From Bradyrhizobium aeschynomenes (lineage in GTDB: Bacteria > Pseudomonadota > Alphaproteobacteria > Rhizobiales > Xanthobacteraceae), in NCBI RefSeq assembly GCF_013178945.1, contig NZ_JABFDM010000008.1:125720-189719 (forward strand): 64,000 bases of DNA, written 5' to 3'. Both the position numbers and the translations under genes were made by a program. Positions 1-8,877 of this stretch are shown here, in pieces. The number at the start of each line of letters is the position of its first letter. Positions within the stretch are counted from its first letter, which is position 1. The notes beneath the pieces were generated by a model that searched no databases, was not told the origin of the DNA, and saw nothing but the letters and a program-made list of their open reading frames with translations.

Positions 1-833
1 TGCACCAGCCAGTCCTCCGGCTCGGTCGGCGTTGCCGGCCGGTCCGGCGTCGCGGCGACGACATGCACGACGCGATAGTTCTTGGCCTTGAGATCGGCGA
101 GGATCTTCGGCAGCGCTGCGACGGTGCGCGCCTGGATGTCGTGCAGCAGCAGGATGCCCTTGCCGCGCGCCTCCAGCCGCTTCATCGCGAGCTCATGGAC
201 CTTGGCGCCGGAGATGTTGCGCCAGTCGTCGGCCAGAAAGTCGGCGCTCCACACCTGCAGGCCGAGCGTCGCGGCGTAGCTCTCCACGGCGTCGCCGCGG
301 AGCAGGCCGGGCACGCGGAAGAACGGCGACAGCGCGGACGGATCGGTCAGCGCGGCCTTGGTCCAGGCGATGCCCTGGTCGACCTCGGGCTGGACCTGCT
401 CGAGCGTCATCTTGTTGAAGCTCAGCGGATGGTTCTGGCTGTGGGTGCCGACGGTGTGGCCGGCGGCCACGAGCTTGCGCACGCCTTCTGGATCGGCCTT
501 GGCCTGGCGACCGATCGTGAAGAACGTCGCCTTGACGCATTCGTCGGCGAGGATCTGCAGCACCTGGTTGCTGTACTTGCGCAGCGGCCCGTCGTCGAAG
601 GTGATGACCACCTCGTGATCGCGCAGCGGCAGCGTCTCCTTGTACTGCATGGCGCCGAGCCGCGGATGCTCGCGCGGATCGACCACCAGGATGCGTGACG
701 TGCCGAGCGCGTTGGGGTGGCCAGGACAATCGGCGGCCGATGCATCCGGGCTCGATGCGATCAGGGCGAGGGCGCCCAGCAGCGCTGCGAGCCATGTTGG
801 CCGTCCGACGCAAGCCCACTCATGATCACGCAT
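1..833 (-). CDS. Polysaccharide deacetylase family protein (3' end outside window)
   Basis: Predicted exported carbohydrate deacetylase of the NodB-homology (CE4) family. The N-terminus carries a hydrophobic signal-like segment ending in ASA, followed by a Cys-containing start of the mature part (DCPGHPNALGTSRIL). The metal-binding/catalytic motif TFDDGP and the second motif HTVGTHSQNH are intact, and LLLHD is present near the visible end. The ATG at 833 gives a plausible signal peptide; a GTG lies one codon upstream. The reading frame is still open at base 1, so the C-terminus is missing. It is paralogous to the next gene (same LGTSRIL..VDP opening and motif order), which suggests an old tandem duplication. 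The substrate (chitin oligomer, peptidoglycan or other polysaccharide) cannot be read from sequence. Confidence 0.85.
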   Translation of the reverse strand, partial: MRDHEWACVGRPTWLAALLGALALIASSPDASAADCPGHPNALGTSRILVVDPREHPRLGAMQYKETLPLRDHEVVITFDDGPLRKYSNQVLQILADECVKATFFTIGRQAKADPEGVRKLVAAGHTVGTHSQNHPLSFNKMTLEQVQPEVDQGIAWTKAALTDPSALSPFFRVPGLLRGDAVESYAATLGLQVWSADFLADDWRNISGAKVHELAMKRLEARGKGILLLHDIQARTVAALPKILADLKAKNYRVVHVVAATPDRPATPTEPEDWLV

Positions 834-1077
834 CACGCTGCTCACATTGTCTCTTTCTGCGGTGGCCGGCTTCTTCGGTCCACCTGCCTCATTACCCCTA
901 TGAATCGCAGCCGCGCGGCCAGGGCAAGCGACCGCCAAGACATAGCAGGGATGTTGGCCCGTCGCGACATCGCATCACCCCGGGTTCCGGTTTGCCCGCG
1001 GCTGTTGCCGGATTGCAAGAGGTTGGAATGGCCGCGGCCGCCACGGTCAAGCGTAAACGACGGCCCTGAACGCCCGA

Positions 1078-1926
1078 TTAACCACCTTCATGGGCCGTCT
1101 CCGGCGCGGGAGACGGCCGTTCGCTGTGCTGCTCGTTGTGCTTCTCCTCGGAAGGCACGACGTGCACCACGCGGTAGCCATGATCCTTCAAGTAGCGCAG
1201 GAAGGCCGGCAGCATCGCGACGGTGCGCGGCTGCGGGTCGTGCAGCAGGATGATGCCCTTGCGGGCCTGATTGAGGCGGCTGGTCAGGAGCTTCAGCGTC
1301 TGCTGCGGCGACATCGGGTTCCAATCGCTGGCCCAGAGATCGGCGCCGAACACGGCGATGCCGCGCGACGCCAGCAGATCGAGCGTGGCCGGCGTCGATT
1401 CGAAATAGGGGAAGCGGAAGAACGGCGTCGACGGCGTGGTCGTCTCGACGCCGTTGAGCGCCTTCTCGTCGGCGGCGATGCCGCGGTCGATCTCCTCGAT
1501 GGCCTGCTCCGGCGCGATATGCGCGAGATGCGCATGCGTGTAGGTGTGATGGCCGATCGTGTGGCCTTCTGCCGCGATCTTCTGCACCAGCGCCGCGCGG
1601 CCCGAGGCCGGCTTGCCGACCAGGAAGAACGTCGCGCGTACGCATTCCTTGGCGAGCGCCGCGAGCACCTTGTTGGTCATCGGCGGTGAGGGCCCGTCAT
1701 CGAAGGTCAGCACCACCTCGCCGTCGTGCAGCGGCAGCGTGTCGGGGAAGCTCTTCAGGCCGATGCGCGGATGTTGCTTCGGGTCGACGCTGAGGATGCG
1801 CGACGTGCCGAGCGTGTGCTCGCGCGGACAGTCGGCCGGCGCCGCGGCGGCGCCGTGCACCACGAGCAGCGCGGCCACCGCGCCGGCTGCGTTTACCCAT
1901 CGTGATGTCCATCGCGCCTGAGACAT
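1078..1926 (-). CDS. Polysaccharide deacetylase family protein
   Basis: Full-length (282 aa) NodB-homology deacetylase, probably periplasmic or secreted. Residues about 8-28 form a signal peptide ending AAAA. The catalytic block LTFDDGPSPP and the metal-binding HTIGHHTYTHAH are present, as are the FRFPYF and LLHDPQ blocks typical of CE4 enzymes. The frame stays open for another 160 codons upstream, but that stretch lies over mgtE and is Ser/Arg-rich shadow sequence, so I start at the ATG at 1926. It is a tandem paralogue of the gene at 1-833 on the same strand, with a 244-base gap. It ends in a short Glu/His-rich tail. The polysaccharide substrate is unknown. Confidence 0.88.
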   Translation of the reverse strand: MSQARWTSRWVNAAGAVAALLVVHGAAAAPADCPREHTLGTSRILSVDPKQHPRIGLKSFPDTLPLHDGEVVLTFDDGPSPPMTNKVLAALAKECVRATFFLVGKPASGRAALVQKIAAEGHTIGHHTYTHAHLAHIAPEQAIEEIDRGIAADEKALNGVETTTPSTPFFRFPYFESTPATLDLLASRGIAVFGADLWASDWNPMSPQQTLKLLTSRLNQARKGIILLHDPQPRTVAMLPAFLRYLKDHGYRVVHVVPSEEKHNEQHSERPSPAPETAHEGG

Positions 1927-2017
1927 CTTTTCCCGTTGCGCTCGCGGTGACCGATTATGTAATGCGTCAAAGCACAAATCAGACCAGTTGTCTGAAGATG
2001 GCTTGGTGAGGCACGTC

Positions 2018-3436
2018 ATGAACGAGACATTGGACGTTGCCCCTGCCGATGCAACTCTAGCCGATCGCGCGGCGATGCGCACCGAATCCGGCGAGATTCG
2101 CGCCGAATTCATCGCCGCCATGACCGCGGCCATCGCCGCCGAGGACGAGGCGTTCCTGCGCGCCGAGGTCGCCGAGCTGCACGAGGCGGATCTCGGCGAC
2201 CTGATCGCCGCGCTTGCCCCCGACGACCGTGTCAGGCTGGTGGAGCTGACCGGCACCGATTTCGACTTCTCGGCGCTGAACGAGGTCGACGACGCCGTCC
2301 GCGAGGAGATCCTCGAGGAGCTGGAGCCGGCCACCGTCGCCGAAGGCGTCCGCGAGCTCGAATCCGACGACGCCGTCGAGCTGCTGGAGAGCCTCGACGA
2401 GGAGGACAAGGAGGAGATCCTCGAGCGCCTGCCGCCGTCCGAGCGCGACGTGCTGGCGCGCAGCCTCGACTATCCCGAGGGCTCGGCCGGCCGGCGCATG
2501 CAGAGCGAGTTCATCGCGGTTCCGCCGGCATGGACCGTCGGCCAGGCCATCGACTACATGCGCGAGACGCCGGATCTGCCCGAGCGGTTCTACGAGATCT
2601 ATGCGGTCGATGAGGCGCGGCACTGGCAGGGCGCGGTCTCGCTCGACAAGCTGCTGCGCGCCCGCCGCCCGGTGCCGCTGGCCGAGCTGATCGACGAGGA
2701 CCGTCGCCGCGTCACTGTCACCGACGATCTCGCCGAGGTGGCACGGCTGTTCGGCAAGTACAATCTCGTGGCGGCCCCCGTGCTCGATGCCGACAACCGG
2801 CTGGTCGGCGTCATCACGATCGACGACGTCGTCGACGTGATCGAGGAGGAGGCGGACGAGGACTTCAAGGCCCTCGGCGGCGTGTCGGGCGACGAGGAGC
2901 TTTCGGACAGCGTCTGGACCATCGCCAAGGGCCGCTTCAACTGGCTGCTGATCAATCTCGCCACGGCGTTCCTCGCGTCCTCGGTGCTCGGCCTGTTCGA
3001 AGGCCAGCTGCAGCAGATGGTCGCGCTTGCCGTGCTCGCGCCGATCGTGGCGAGCCAGGGCGGCAATGCCGCGACCCAGACCATGACGGTCGCGGTGCGC
3101 GCGCTGGCGACGCGCGAGCTCGGGCCGAACAATGCGATGCGCGTCGTGATGCGCGAGGTGCTGGTCGGACTGGTGAATGGTCTCGCTTTCGCGCTGGTCA
3201 CCGGCCTCGCCGCGTTCGCCTGGTTCAAGACGCCCGGGCTCGGCATCGTGATCGGGCTCGCGATGATCTCCAATCTCGTGGCCGGCGCGCTCGGTGGCAT
3301 CCTGATCCCGATGGTGCTCGAGCGTGTCCGCGCCGACCCCGCGGTGGCCTCCGGAACCTTCGTCACCACGGTCACCGACGTGGTCGGTTTCTTTTCTTTT
3401 CTGGGCATCGCAACGCTCTGGTTCGGCTTGAAATAA
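2018..3436 (+). CDS. mgtE: Magnesium transporter MgtE
   Basis: Mg2+-selective channel/transporter of the inner membrane. Domain order is classic: an acidic MgtE_N superhelical domain (residues about 15-125, repeated LEELEPATVAEGV-like helices), a CBS pair (about 130-265, containing the NLVAAPVLD and VGVITIDDVVDVIEEE blocks), then five membrane helices (about 285-470) with the pore motif APIVASQGGNAATQT. The 472-aa length from the ATG at 2018 fits the family. GGTGAGG about six bases upstream makes this ATG preferable to a TTG ten codons earlier. The gene is divergent from the deacetylase and monocistronic in appearance. No M-box-like leader was recognised in the roughly 90-base gap. Confidence 0.95.
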   Translation: MNETLDVAPADATLADRAAMRTESGEIRAEFIAAMTAAIAAEDEAFLRAEVAELHEADLGDLIAALAPDDRVRLVELTGTDFDFSALNEVDDAVREEILEELEPATVAEGVRELESDDAVELLESLDEEDKEEILERLPPSERDVLARSLDYPEGSAGRRMQSEFIAVPPAWTVGQAIDYMRETPDLPERFYEIYAVDEARHWQGAVSLDKLLRARRPVPLAELIDEDRRRVTVTDDLAEVARLFGKYNLVAAPVLDADNRLVGVITIDDVVDVIEEEADEDFKALGGVSGDEELSDSVWTIAKGRFNWLLINLATAFLASSVLGLFEGQLQQMVALAVLAPIVASQGGNAATQTMTVAVRALATRELGPNNAMRVVMREVLVGLVNGLAFALVTGLAAFAWFKTPGLGIVIGLAMISNLVAGALGGILIPMVLERVRADPAVASGTFVTTVTDVVGFFSFLGIATLWFGLK

Positions 3437-3517
3437 CCACAGCGCCTGAACGACTTATATCGTTAATCCGGCCTTAACGCAGCTCGGCGACACTCTTGCC
3501 CGAGACGGAGTCGGACG

Positions 3518-3808
3518 ATGCAACGCTTGCGGCTGAAGGCAGATGGACGGATCGTGGAGCTGCGCGATGGCGGAGAGTTTCCGCTCGCGCCGTCGGAAGC
3601 TGCGCCGGCAGCGCCGCTCGAGGTGCGCGACCTCCGGCGGCGGGTGCAGCTGACGCAGCAGGAATTTGCCGCCAAGCTCGGTGTGCCCGTCGAAACCATC
3701 CGCAACTGGGAGCAGGGCAAGCGCATGCCGCGCGGCCCGGCGCGCGCGCTGCTCACCGTGATCGCGCACGCGCCCGACACGGTATTTGCGGCCTTAGCTA
3801 AGACTTAA
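3518..3808 (+). CDS. Small XRE-family helix-turn-helix protein
   Basis: 96-aa predicted DNA-binding protein. Residues about 37-90 form a Cro/C1-type helix-turn-helix (LTQQEFAAKLGVPVETIRNWEQG), the form seen in HigA/MqsA-type antitoxins and DUF2442-associated regulators. The first 35 residues look like a short beta-rich extension with the RLKADGRIVEL pattern, which may contact DNA or a partner. No toxin gene sits beside it: mgtE is upstream and an aldo/keto reductase downstream. It could therefore be a stand-alone regulator or an orphan antitoxin. Target unknown. Confidence 0.75.
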   Translation: MQRLRLKADGRIVELRDGGEFPLAPSEAAPAAPLEVRDLRRRVQLTQQEFAAKLGVPVETIRNWEQGKRMPRGPARALLTVIAHAPDTVFAALAKT

Positions 3809-3884
3809 GCCAAAAACCGGTCGTGCGTTGGCAAGGCCTCGCGTGTGCCTACATAATGTTACACGCGGTCTGGAGTGCACGGCC

Positions 3885-4703
3885 ATGCTGACGATCGAGG
3901 CCAATGGTGCCAGGATTCCTGCCCTGGGTCTGGGAACCTGGGAGCTGCGCGGACGGACCTGCGCGCGGATCGTCGAGCAGGCGCTCACCCTCGGCTACCG
4001 GCACATCGACACCGCCCAGGTCTATGAAAACGAGCAGGAGGTGGGCGAAGGCCTGCGGGCCTCCCGCGTCCGGCGCAACGAGTTGTTCCTGACCACCAAG
4101 GTGTGGACGACGCACTTTGCACCGCATGACCTGGAGCGCTCGACCAAGGAGAGCCTGGTCCGCCTGCGTGTCTCCGAGGTCGATCTATTGCTGCTGCATT
4201 GGCCGAACTCGCACGTGCCGATGGCCGAGACGCTGGGAGCGCTGGCGCATGCCAAGACGCTCGGGCTGGCCCGCCATATCGGCGTGTCGAATTTCACGGT
4301 CGCGCTGCTCGACGAAGCCGTGGCGCTGTCGCCGGAGCCGCTGGTGTGCAACCAGGTCGAGTATCATCCCTATCTCGACCAGACCAAGGTTCGCGAGGCC
4401 TGCGCCCGGCACGGCCTTGCGCTGGTCGCCTATAGCCCGATCGCCAAGGGCAAGATCAGGAACGATGCGACCCTGACCCGGATCGGCCGCGCCCATGGCA
4501 AGAGCCCGGCGCAGATCTGCCTGCGCTGGCTGGTGCAGCAGAACGTCGTGGCGATCCCGCGCACCTCGAAAATCGAACGGCTGTCCGAGAACCTCGAGGT
4601 GTTCGATTTCGAGCTGTCCGATCAGGAGATGGCCGACATCTTCGCCATGGGCAGTCCGGAAGGGCGGATGACCAACTTCGCCTTCGCGCCGAAATGGGAT
4701 TGA
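3885..4703 (+). CDS. Aldo/keto reductase (2,5-diketo-D-gluconate reductase-like)
   Basis: NADPH-dependent cytosolic carbonyl reductase of the AKR superfamily, 272 aa. The (beta/alpha)8 barrel signatures are intact: GYRHIDTAQVYENE supplies Asp42 and Tyr47, TTKVW supplies Lys72, and LLLHWPN supplies His105, giving the complete catalytic tetrad. The cofactor-binding block IPRTSKIERLSEN is near the C-terminus. I start at the ATG at 3885 because the following MLTIEANGARIPALGLGTW is the canonical AKR opening; the 19 upstream in-frame codons are not AKR-like. Closest to the DkgA/DkgB group, but the substrate cannot be assigned. Confidence 0.92.
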   Translation: MLTIEANGARIPALGLGTWELRGRTCARIVEQALTLGYRHIDTAQVYENEQEVGEGLRASRVRRNELFLTTKVWTTHFAPHDLERSTKESLVRLRVSEVDLLLLHWPNSHVPMAETLGALAHAKTLGLARHIGVSNFTVALLDEAVALSPEPLVCNQVEYHPYLDQTKVREACARHGLALVAYSPIAKGKIRNDATLTRIGRAHGKSPAQICLRWLVQQNVVAIPRTSKIERLSENLEVFDFELSDQEMADIFAMGSPEGRMTNFAFAPKWD

Positions 4704-4830
4704 GCGGCGCCCGGGCCGGCATGCTAGAGTGGCAGGAGCGGGCAGGCGGCCCGCGCTCAACCCTGGCGATGACCCCCGCGACAGCGCGTGCCGCATGCGC
4801 CAGGTCGCGAGCGGGCGCAAATGAAGCAGC

Positions 4831-5703
4831 ATGGAACGTTGGCAGTTCATACGTTGGGGCATCGCCGCATCCGTGCTCGTGCATCTCCTGATCTTCGGAG
4901 GCGCCGTGGTCTCGACCTCGGTGCGCCCTTACGAGCTGCCGAAGTCCGACGAGATCGCGGTCAACATCGTCGACGCTGACGAGCCGCAGAAGACGCCGGA
5001 GCCGGTGGTCACGCCATCACCGTCGCCGACGCCGGAGCTGGTCCTGCCGCAGCCGGCCCCGAGCGCCTCGCCGGCGGCCGCCGCGCCACCTCCGCCCAGT
5101 CCTCCGCAAGAGGCCAAGGAAACTCCGACTCCGCAGGCGCCGGCCGCACCGGCGGCGAAACAGCCAGTGCCGGCTGCATCGCCCAAAGCGGCGAAGTTGG
5201 CCGCCAGATCGGAGGTCAAATCCGCCGCCAAGCAGACCCCGCCACCAGCGCCGGTTCCAGCGCCGAGCTATGTGCCCCCAGAGCCGGACCTCACCGTGAA
5301 ATACGGCGTCATGCTCGGTCTGCCCGAGCCGCTCTCACCGCTGCCGCGAGCCGGGGCCTCGGAGGATGGCAAGGAGGCGGGGTCGGTCGCGACGACGAAC
5401 CTTGCTCCCAATCTCGAGACAGCGCTGCGCGAGAAGGTCAGGAGCTGCGCGCGTCTGCCGGTCTCGCTGTCGCTGTCCGACAACGTGCTGATCAGGCTTC
5501 GCTTCGGCATGACACCGGATGGACGGCTTGCGACCGAGCCGGAGGTGATCGAGGTCGTCGCAGCCTCGAAGGCCATTCAGCTCAAGGAGAGCGCGGTCCA
5601 GGCGTTGAACGCCTGCCAGCCTTACGCGATGCTTCCGCCCGATCGCTACAACGAGTGGAAGATCATCGAGATGTCGTTCACGCCGCGGGACTTCGCCCGC
5701 TGA
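4831..5703 (+). CDS. TolA/TonB-like proline-rich envelope protein
   Basis: 290-aa protein with one N-terminal signal anchor (residues about 8-30, RWGIAASVLVHLLIFGGAVV). A long Pro/Ala/Lys-rich periplasmic stalk follows (about 50-150), then a compact C-terminal domain (about 195-285) with two cysteines (SCARLP and NACQPY). The layout of anchor, extended linker and small C-terminal domain is that of TolA/TonB energy-transducing proteins. The C-terminal block ALNACQPYAMLPPDRYNEWKII resembles the TolA C-terminal region of alphaproteobacteria. No exbB, exbD, tolQ or tolR lies nearby, so it acts as a stand-alone gene. The exact role is inference. Confidence 0.7.
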   Translation: MERWQFIRWGIAASVLVHLLIFGGAVVSTSVRPYELPKSDEIAVNIVDADEPQKTPEPVVTPSPSPTPELVLPQPAPSASPAAAAPPPPSPPQEAKETPTPQAPAAPAAKQPVPAASPKAAKLAARSEVKSAAKQTPPPAPVPAPSYVPPEPDLTVKYGVMLGLPEPLSPLPRAGASEDGKEAGSVATTNLAPNLETALREKVRSCARLPVSLSLSDNVLIRLRFGMTPDGRLATEPEVIEVVAASKAIQLKESAVQALNACQPYAMLPPDRYNEWKIIEMSFTPRDFAR

Positions 5704-5866
5704 TCGCCTCGGGCGCATGCGCGTCGGGAAAGAGCGGGCGTCACATGGGGCGCGCTTGGCTGTCGACGCGATGGCCGTTCATCCTGTATGCGATGCTCGA
5801 TCGCGCGAGTCCCCGATGCAGGGGATGCACGGGCGGTCCACGCTCGAGATGCGGAGACGGTGCGAC

Positions 5867-6526
5867 ATGACGCTGAAGCTGGTGATCGGCAACAAGAACT
5901 ATTCCTCATGGTCGATGCGGCCGTGGCTGGCGCTGCGCGGCTGCGACATCGCGTTTGAGGAGCTCGTGATCCCGCTCTACACCGACGATCCCGCCGACAA
6001 GGCGCGGATCCTCAGCCACTCGCCTGCCGGCAAGGTGCCGATCCTGATCGATGGCGCCGTGACGGTGTGGGACTCGCTCGCGATCATCGAATATCTCGCG
6101 GAGCGCTGTCCGGAGGCCGGGCTCTGGCCCGCTGACGCGGCGGGGCGCGCGCATGCGCGGTCGGTTTCGGCCGAGATGCATTCCGGCTTCCAGGCCCTGC
6201 GCAACGAGTGTCCGATGAACCTGCATCGCGAGATCAGGCCGGTGGAGCTGTCCGCCGACGCCCGGGCCAACATCGCCCGGATCGAGGACATCTGGCGCGA
6301 CTGCCGGGCGCGCTACGGCGCCGGCGGTCCGTTCCTGTTCGGCCGCTTCAGCGGAGCGGACGCGATGTACGCTCCGGTCGTGACACGCTTCCACACCTTC
6401 GCGGTTCCGGTCGCGGCGGACACCCGGGCGTACATGGCGACGATGATGGCGATGCCGGCCTTTGCAGCCTGGGTGAAGGACGGGCTTGCGGAAACCTGGA
6501 CCATCGACCGGGTGGAGAACGTCTGA
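5867..6526 (+). CDS. Glutathione S-transferase family protein
   Basis: 219-aa cytosolic GST. The N-terminal thioredoxin-like domain starts KLVIGNKNYSSWSMRPWLAL, with Ser residues at the catalytic position. The G-site motif SPAGKVPILIDG and the DSLAIIEYLAE block are present, followed by an all-alpha C-terminal domain. The NKNYSSWS opening is typical of a GST subgroup common in Rhizobiales. An upstream in-frame extension of 50 codons is Arg-rich and not GST-like, so the ATG at 5867 is chosen. Substrate unknown; probably electrophile or peroxide detoxification. Confidence 0.9.
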   Translation: MTLKLVIGNKNYSSWSMRPWLALRGCDIAFEELVIPLYTDDPADKARILSHSPAGKVPILIDGAVTVWDSLAIIEYLAERCPEAGLWPADAAGRAHARSVSAEMHSGFQALRNECPMNLHREIRPVELSADARANIARIEDIWRDCRARYGAGGPFLFGRFSGADAMYAPVVTRFHTFAVPVAADTRAYMATMMAMPAFAAWVKDGLAETWTIDRVENV

Positions 6527-6745
6527 CGTCCGATAGGCCGTCCAGAGCTTGTCGGGCCTGTTAGTCCAGGAATACCGGTCGCGGCGCCATCTCGTTGAAG
6601 AAGCTCGCAATATCAGTGTTTGCCATGTCATGAGGCCGCTGGCCACGGCGGGCGGCGGCATGCTATAGGAGAGATATTATTAAAGACACGCCGGCCCGGG
6701 CAGCGGGACCAGGGGCTCTTGCCGGCATGCGAGCAGGAGAGGGCG

Positions 6746-6937
6746 TTGAAACACAAGTTCCCCATCGGGTCGACGGTCTATTTTACCGCGAGCAACGTCT
6801 CGCGTCCGGCGGCCAGCGGTACCTATGAAATCATCCGTCAACTTCCGACGGATGGGGACGATTGCCAGTACCGGATCAAGAGCTCGACGGAAGCCTTTGA
6901 ACGGGTTGCAAGAGAAAGCCAATTGGCCTTGTCTTGA
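6746..6937 (+). CDS. Small conserved-looking protein, TTG start
   Basis: 63-aa protein with no recognised domain. The central part (PIGSTVYFTASNVSRPAASGTYEI) looks like a small SH3-like or beta-barrel fold. A strong Shine-Dalgarno sequence AGGAGAG six bases before the TTG at 6746 decides the start; the frame is open further upstream but that part is low-complexity Arg/Gly. I have the impression that very similar short proteins occur widely in Bradyrhizobium, but that is memory, not a search. Function unknown. Confidence 0.6.
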   Translation: MKHKFPIGSTVYFTASNVSRPAASGTYEIIRQLPTDGDDCQYRIKSSTEAFERVARESQLALS

Positions 6938-7276
6938 GGACGGCACGATTTTCGACAGGCTCGGCGCGTCGGCGGACGCAGCCGCGGTCGATAGGGAGGA
7001 GGAACGGCAGCTTCCACGGGGCTCGAAGCCCGGTTTCGAAGATTTTGACCCAAGGTGTTACTCCAAGGTGTTACGAAGGCTGCGCGATCCCACTGGGGAT
7101 AGCGGGTAGCTCCGCACCATCCTGTGCCCGCACGGGGCATGGAATCGTCGTATGGTCCTCGGGTTGGGGCGTCATGGATCGGGTGACCGTTTGAATTTGG
7201 TGATCGTTTCACTTGTGTCCCATGTCGGGATGCCATTGGGGCCGATTTGGTTGGCCCGCGTCAGGAATCAGCGCGC
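6938..7276. other. Intergenic stretch, 339 bases
   Basis: No gene is supported here. The only structure I see is a short direct repeat, CCAAGGTGTTAC at about 7050 with its partial copy directly after it, and a loosely repeated GGTGACCGTTTGAA / GGTGATCGTTTCAC pair around 7180-7212. Neither resembles a known element. Confidence 0.4.
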
Positions 7277-8281
7277 ATGAATTCGACCTTGAATTCGACC
7301 TGGCCCTCGTCGTTCGACCAACTCCTGAACTCGCCGGCGTTCCCGATGTGGCTCACCGTTGCGGCGGCGGGCTTCTTTGCTTTGATCGTGCTGATCACGC
7401 TGCTGCGGGCCGAGAAGTCGGTCGCCAACGGCGCGCTGACGGTGATCACCCTGCTTGCCGTCGGCATCGCGGTCGCTTCGATGATGCGCAGCCAGGATCC
7501 CTCGCCGCGAGGCGGCAATGGTGATCCTGCAACGACGGCTTCGGTCGGCGTCTCACCGCCCGCGCTCGCCTGCGTCGATGATCTCGCCGGCGATCTGGTG
7601 CTGTCGAATTGTGAGCGGGGCCTGTTCGGGTCGGCCGAGATGACGGCGGCCGCCGTCAGCTATGCGGCGGGCATGCTGAGCCGGCTGACGCAGGCAGGGG
7701 ATGTCGCCAGCGCCAACAAGGTCATGACCGCCGAATTGCTGGCGCTCCGCCGTGCCGTGGAGCGCGATCGCTATGGCCTGATGGCTTATGTGCTGCTGAC
7801 GCGCGACCGCTGCACGCCGACCGACTGCGTGATGTTCCGTGCCGTGGCGGACCGCCAGCAGCTCGTCAACAACATGGAAGGCCGGACCTATGAGGGGCTG
7901 GTGACGCGCTATGCCTCGCAGTGGAACGCGCCGCCAGCCGCTGCGGGTCAGCAGCCGGCCGCCGGCACTTTCGCCGGCCTGGCGCCCGCGGCGCCGTCCG
8001 GCAAGCCTACGACTGCGGAGTTTCCCAGCTCGGCGAATACCCCGCCGGTCAGCATCATGAACCCTGAGCCGACGGCCTCGACGCGGTCGGCCGCGCCTGC
8101 GGCGGCGCCAAAGCCGCCGACGCAGCTCGCGCCGGCACCGGCTGCGCCGGCCAGCGTCGCGGCGAGCCATGCGCAGGCGCCCCCCGCGGCCAAGAAGGCG
8201 GCGGCCCCGAGGCCAAAGCCGCCGGCGGCAGCGCCGCAGGCCGCGCCTGAGGCGGCCGAGCCGGCTGCCAAGGACGAATAG
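7277..8281 (+). CDS. Hypothetical membrane protein with Pro/Ala-rich tail
   Basis: 334 aa. Two hydrophobic segments lie near the N-terminus (about 18-40 and 49-68). A soluble region (about 95-205) follows with four cysteines (LACVDD, LSNCERG, RCTPTDC) and a helical block, then a Pro/Ala-rich low-complexity tail (about 215-334) ending PAAKDE. The layout suggests an inner-membrane protein with a periplasmic or cytoplasmic helical domain and a disordered tether. No named family was recognised. I start at the ATG at 7277 rather than at a GTG ten codons earlier. Confidence 0.7.
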   Translation: MNSTLNSTWPSSFDQLLNSPAFPMWLTVAAAGFFALIVLITLLRAEKSVANGALTVITLLAVGIAVASMMRSQDPSPRGGNGDPATTASVGVSPPALACVDDLAGDLVLSNCERGLFGSAEMTAAAVSYAAGMLSRLTQAGDVASANKVMTAELLALRRAVERDRYGLMAYVLLTRDRCTPTDCVMFRAVADRQQLVNNMEGRTYEGLVTRYASQWNAPPAAAGQQPAAGTFAGLAPAAPSGKPTTAEFPSSANTPPVSIMNPEPTASTRSAAPAAAPKPPTQLAPAPAAPASVAASHAQAPPAAKKAAAPRPKPPAAAPQAAPEAAEPAAKDE

Positions 8282-8304
8282 AGCCCGCTGATCGAACCGC
8301 CATC

Positions 8305-8745
8305 ATGCCCCTGCATCTGATCAAGCTGGCCGTCGGCTGCGAGTCGGTCAAAGAGCTCAAGGAATGGATCGCCGAGCGCATGCTCGCGGCCAAGAAGAAG
8401 GGCCTGCCGCAGCAGCACGTGCACGTCACGCGGATGACGCCGAAACGGGTCGAGGACATTCTCGGCGGCGGCTCGCTGTACTGGGTGATTCGCGGCGAGG
8501 TCGCTGCGCGCGAGAAGATCGTCGGCATCGAGCCGTTTCGCGACGGCGACGGCATCGGACGCTGCCGCATCATCATGCAGCCGAAGGTGATTGCCGTGTC
8601 GCCGCGACCGATGCGCCCGTTCCAGGGCTGGCGCTATCTCACCGCGGAGGATGCTCCCGCCGATCTCGGCAAGGCCAGCGCCGCCGGCGTCGAGGCCATG
8701 CCCGAGCCGCTGCGGCGTGAGCTGCGGGATCTGGGGCTGCTGTAG
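8305..8745 (+). CDS. DUF1489 family protein
   Basis: 146-aa soluble protein. The pattern LIKLAVGCESVKEL near the start, then QQHVHVTRMTPKRVEDILGGGSLYWVI and the QGWRYL block near the end, is what I know as DUF1489, a family found essentially only in alphaproteobacteria. Function is not established. It follows the preceding membrane protein by 23 bases and may be co-transcribed with it. Confidence 0.85.
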   Translation: MPLHLIKLAVGCESVKELKEWIAERMLAAKKKGLPQQHVHVTRMTPKRVEDILGGGSLYWVIRGEVAAREKIVGIEPFRDGDGIGRCRIIMQPKVIAVSPRPMRPFQGWRYLTAEDAPADLGKASAAGVEAMPEPLRRELRDLGLL

Positions 8746-8877
8746 CGGCTCAAGTTCACCGTGCGGCGCGTGGGCGCATCGCGGGCCGCGGGTCCCTCTT
8801 GGAACACAGACCATCCCCTGCGCGGTGCCAGTTGCTGGGGGCGCAGTCATTGCGACGGGTGCGGCCTCGCACGGACC

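Noticed and set aside
1927..2017. Magnesium riboswitch upstream of mgtE
   Set aside because: The gap is only about 90 bases and shows none of the long conserved helices of an M-box.
6562..6627. 21-codon minus-strand ORF (MANTDIASFFNEMAPRPVFLD)
   Set aside because: The composition looks protein-like, but there is no ribosome-binding site and no second copy to compare. It could be a gene remnant.
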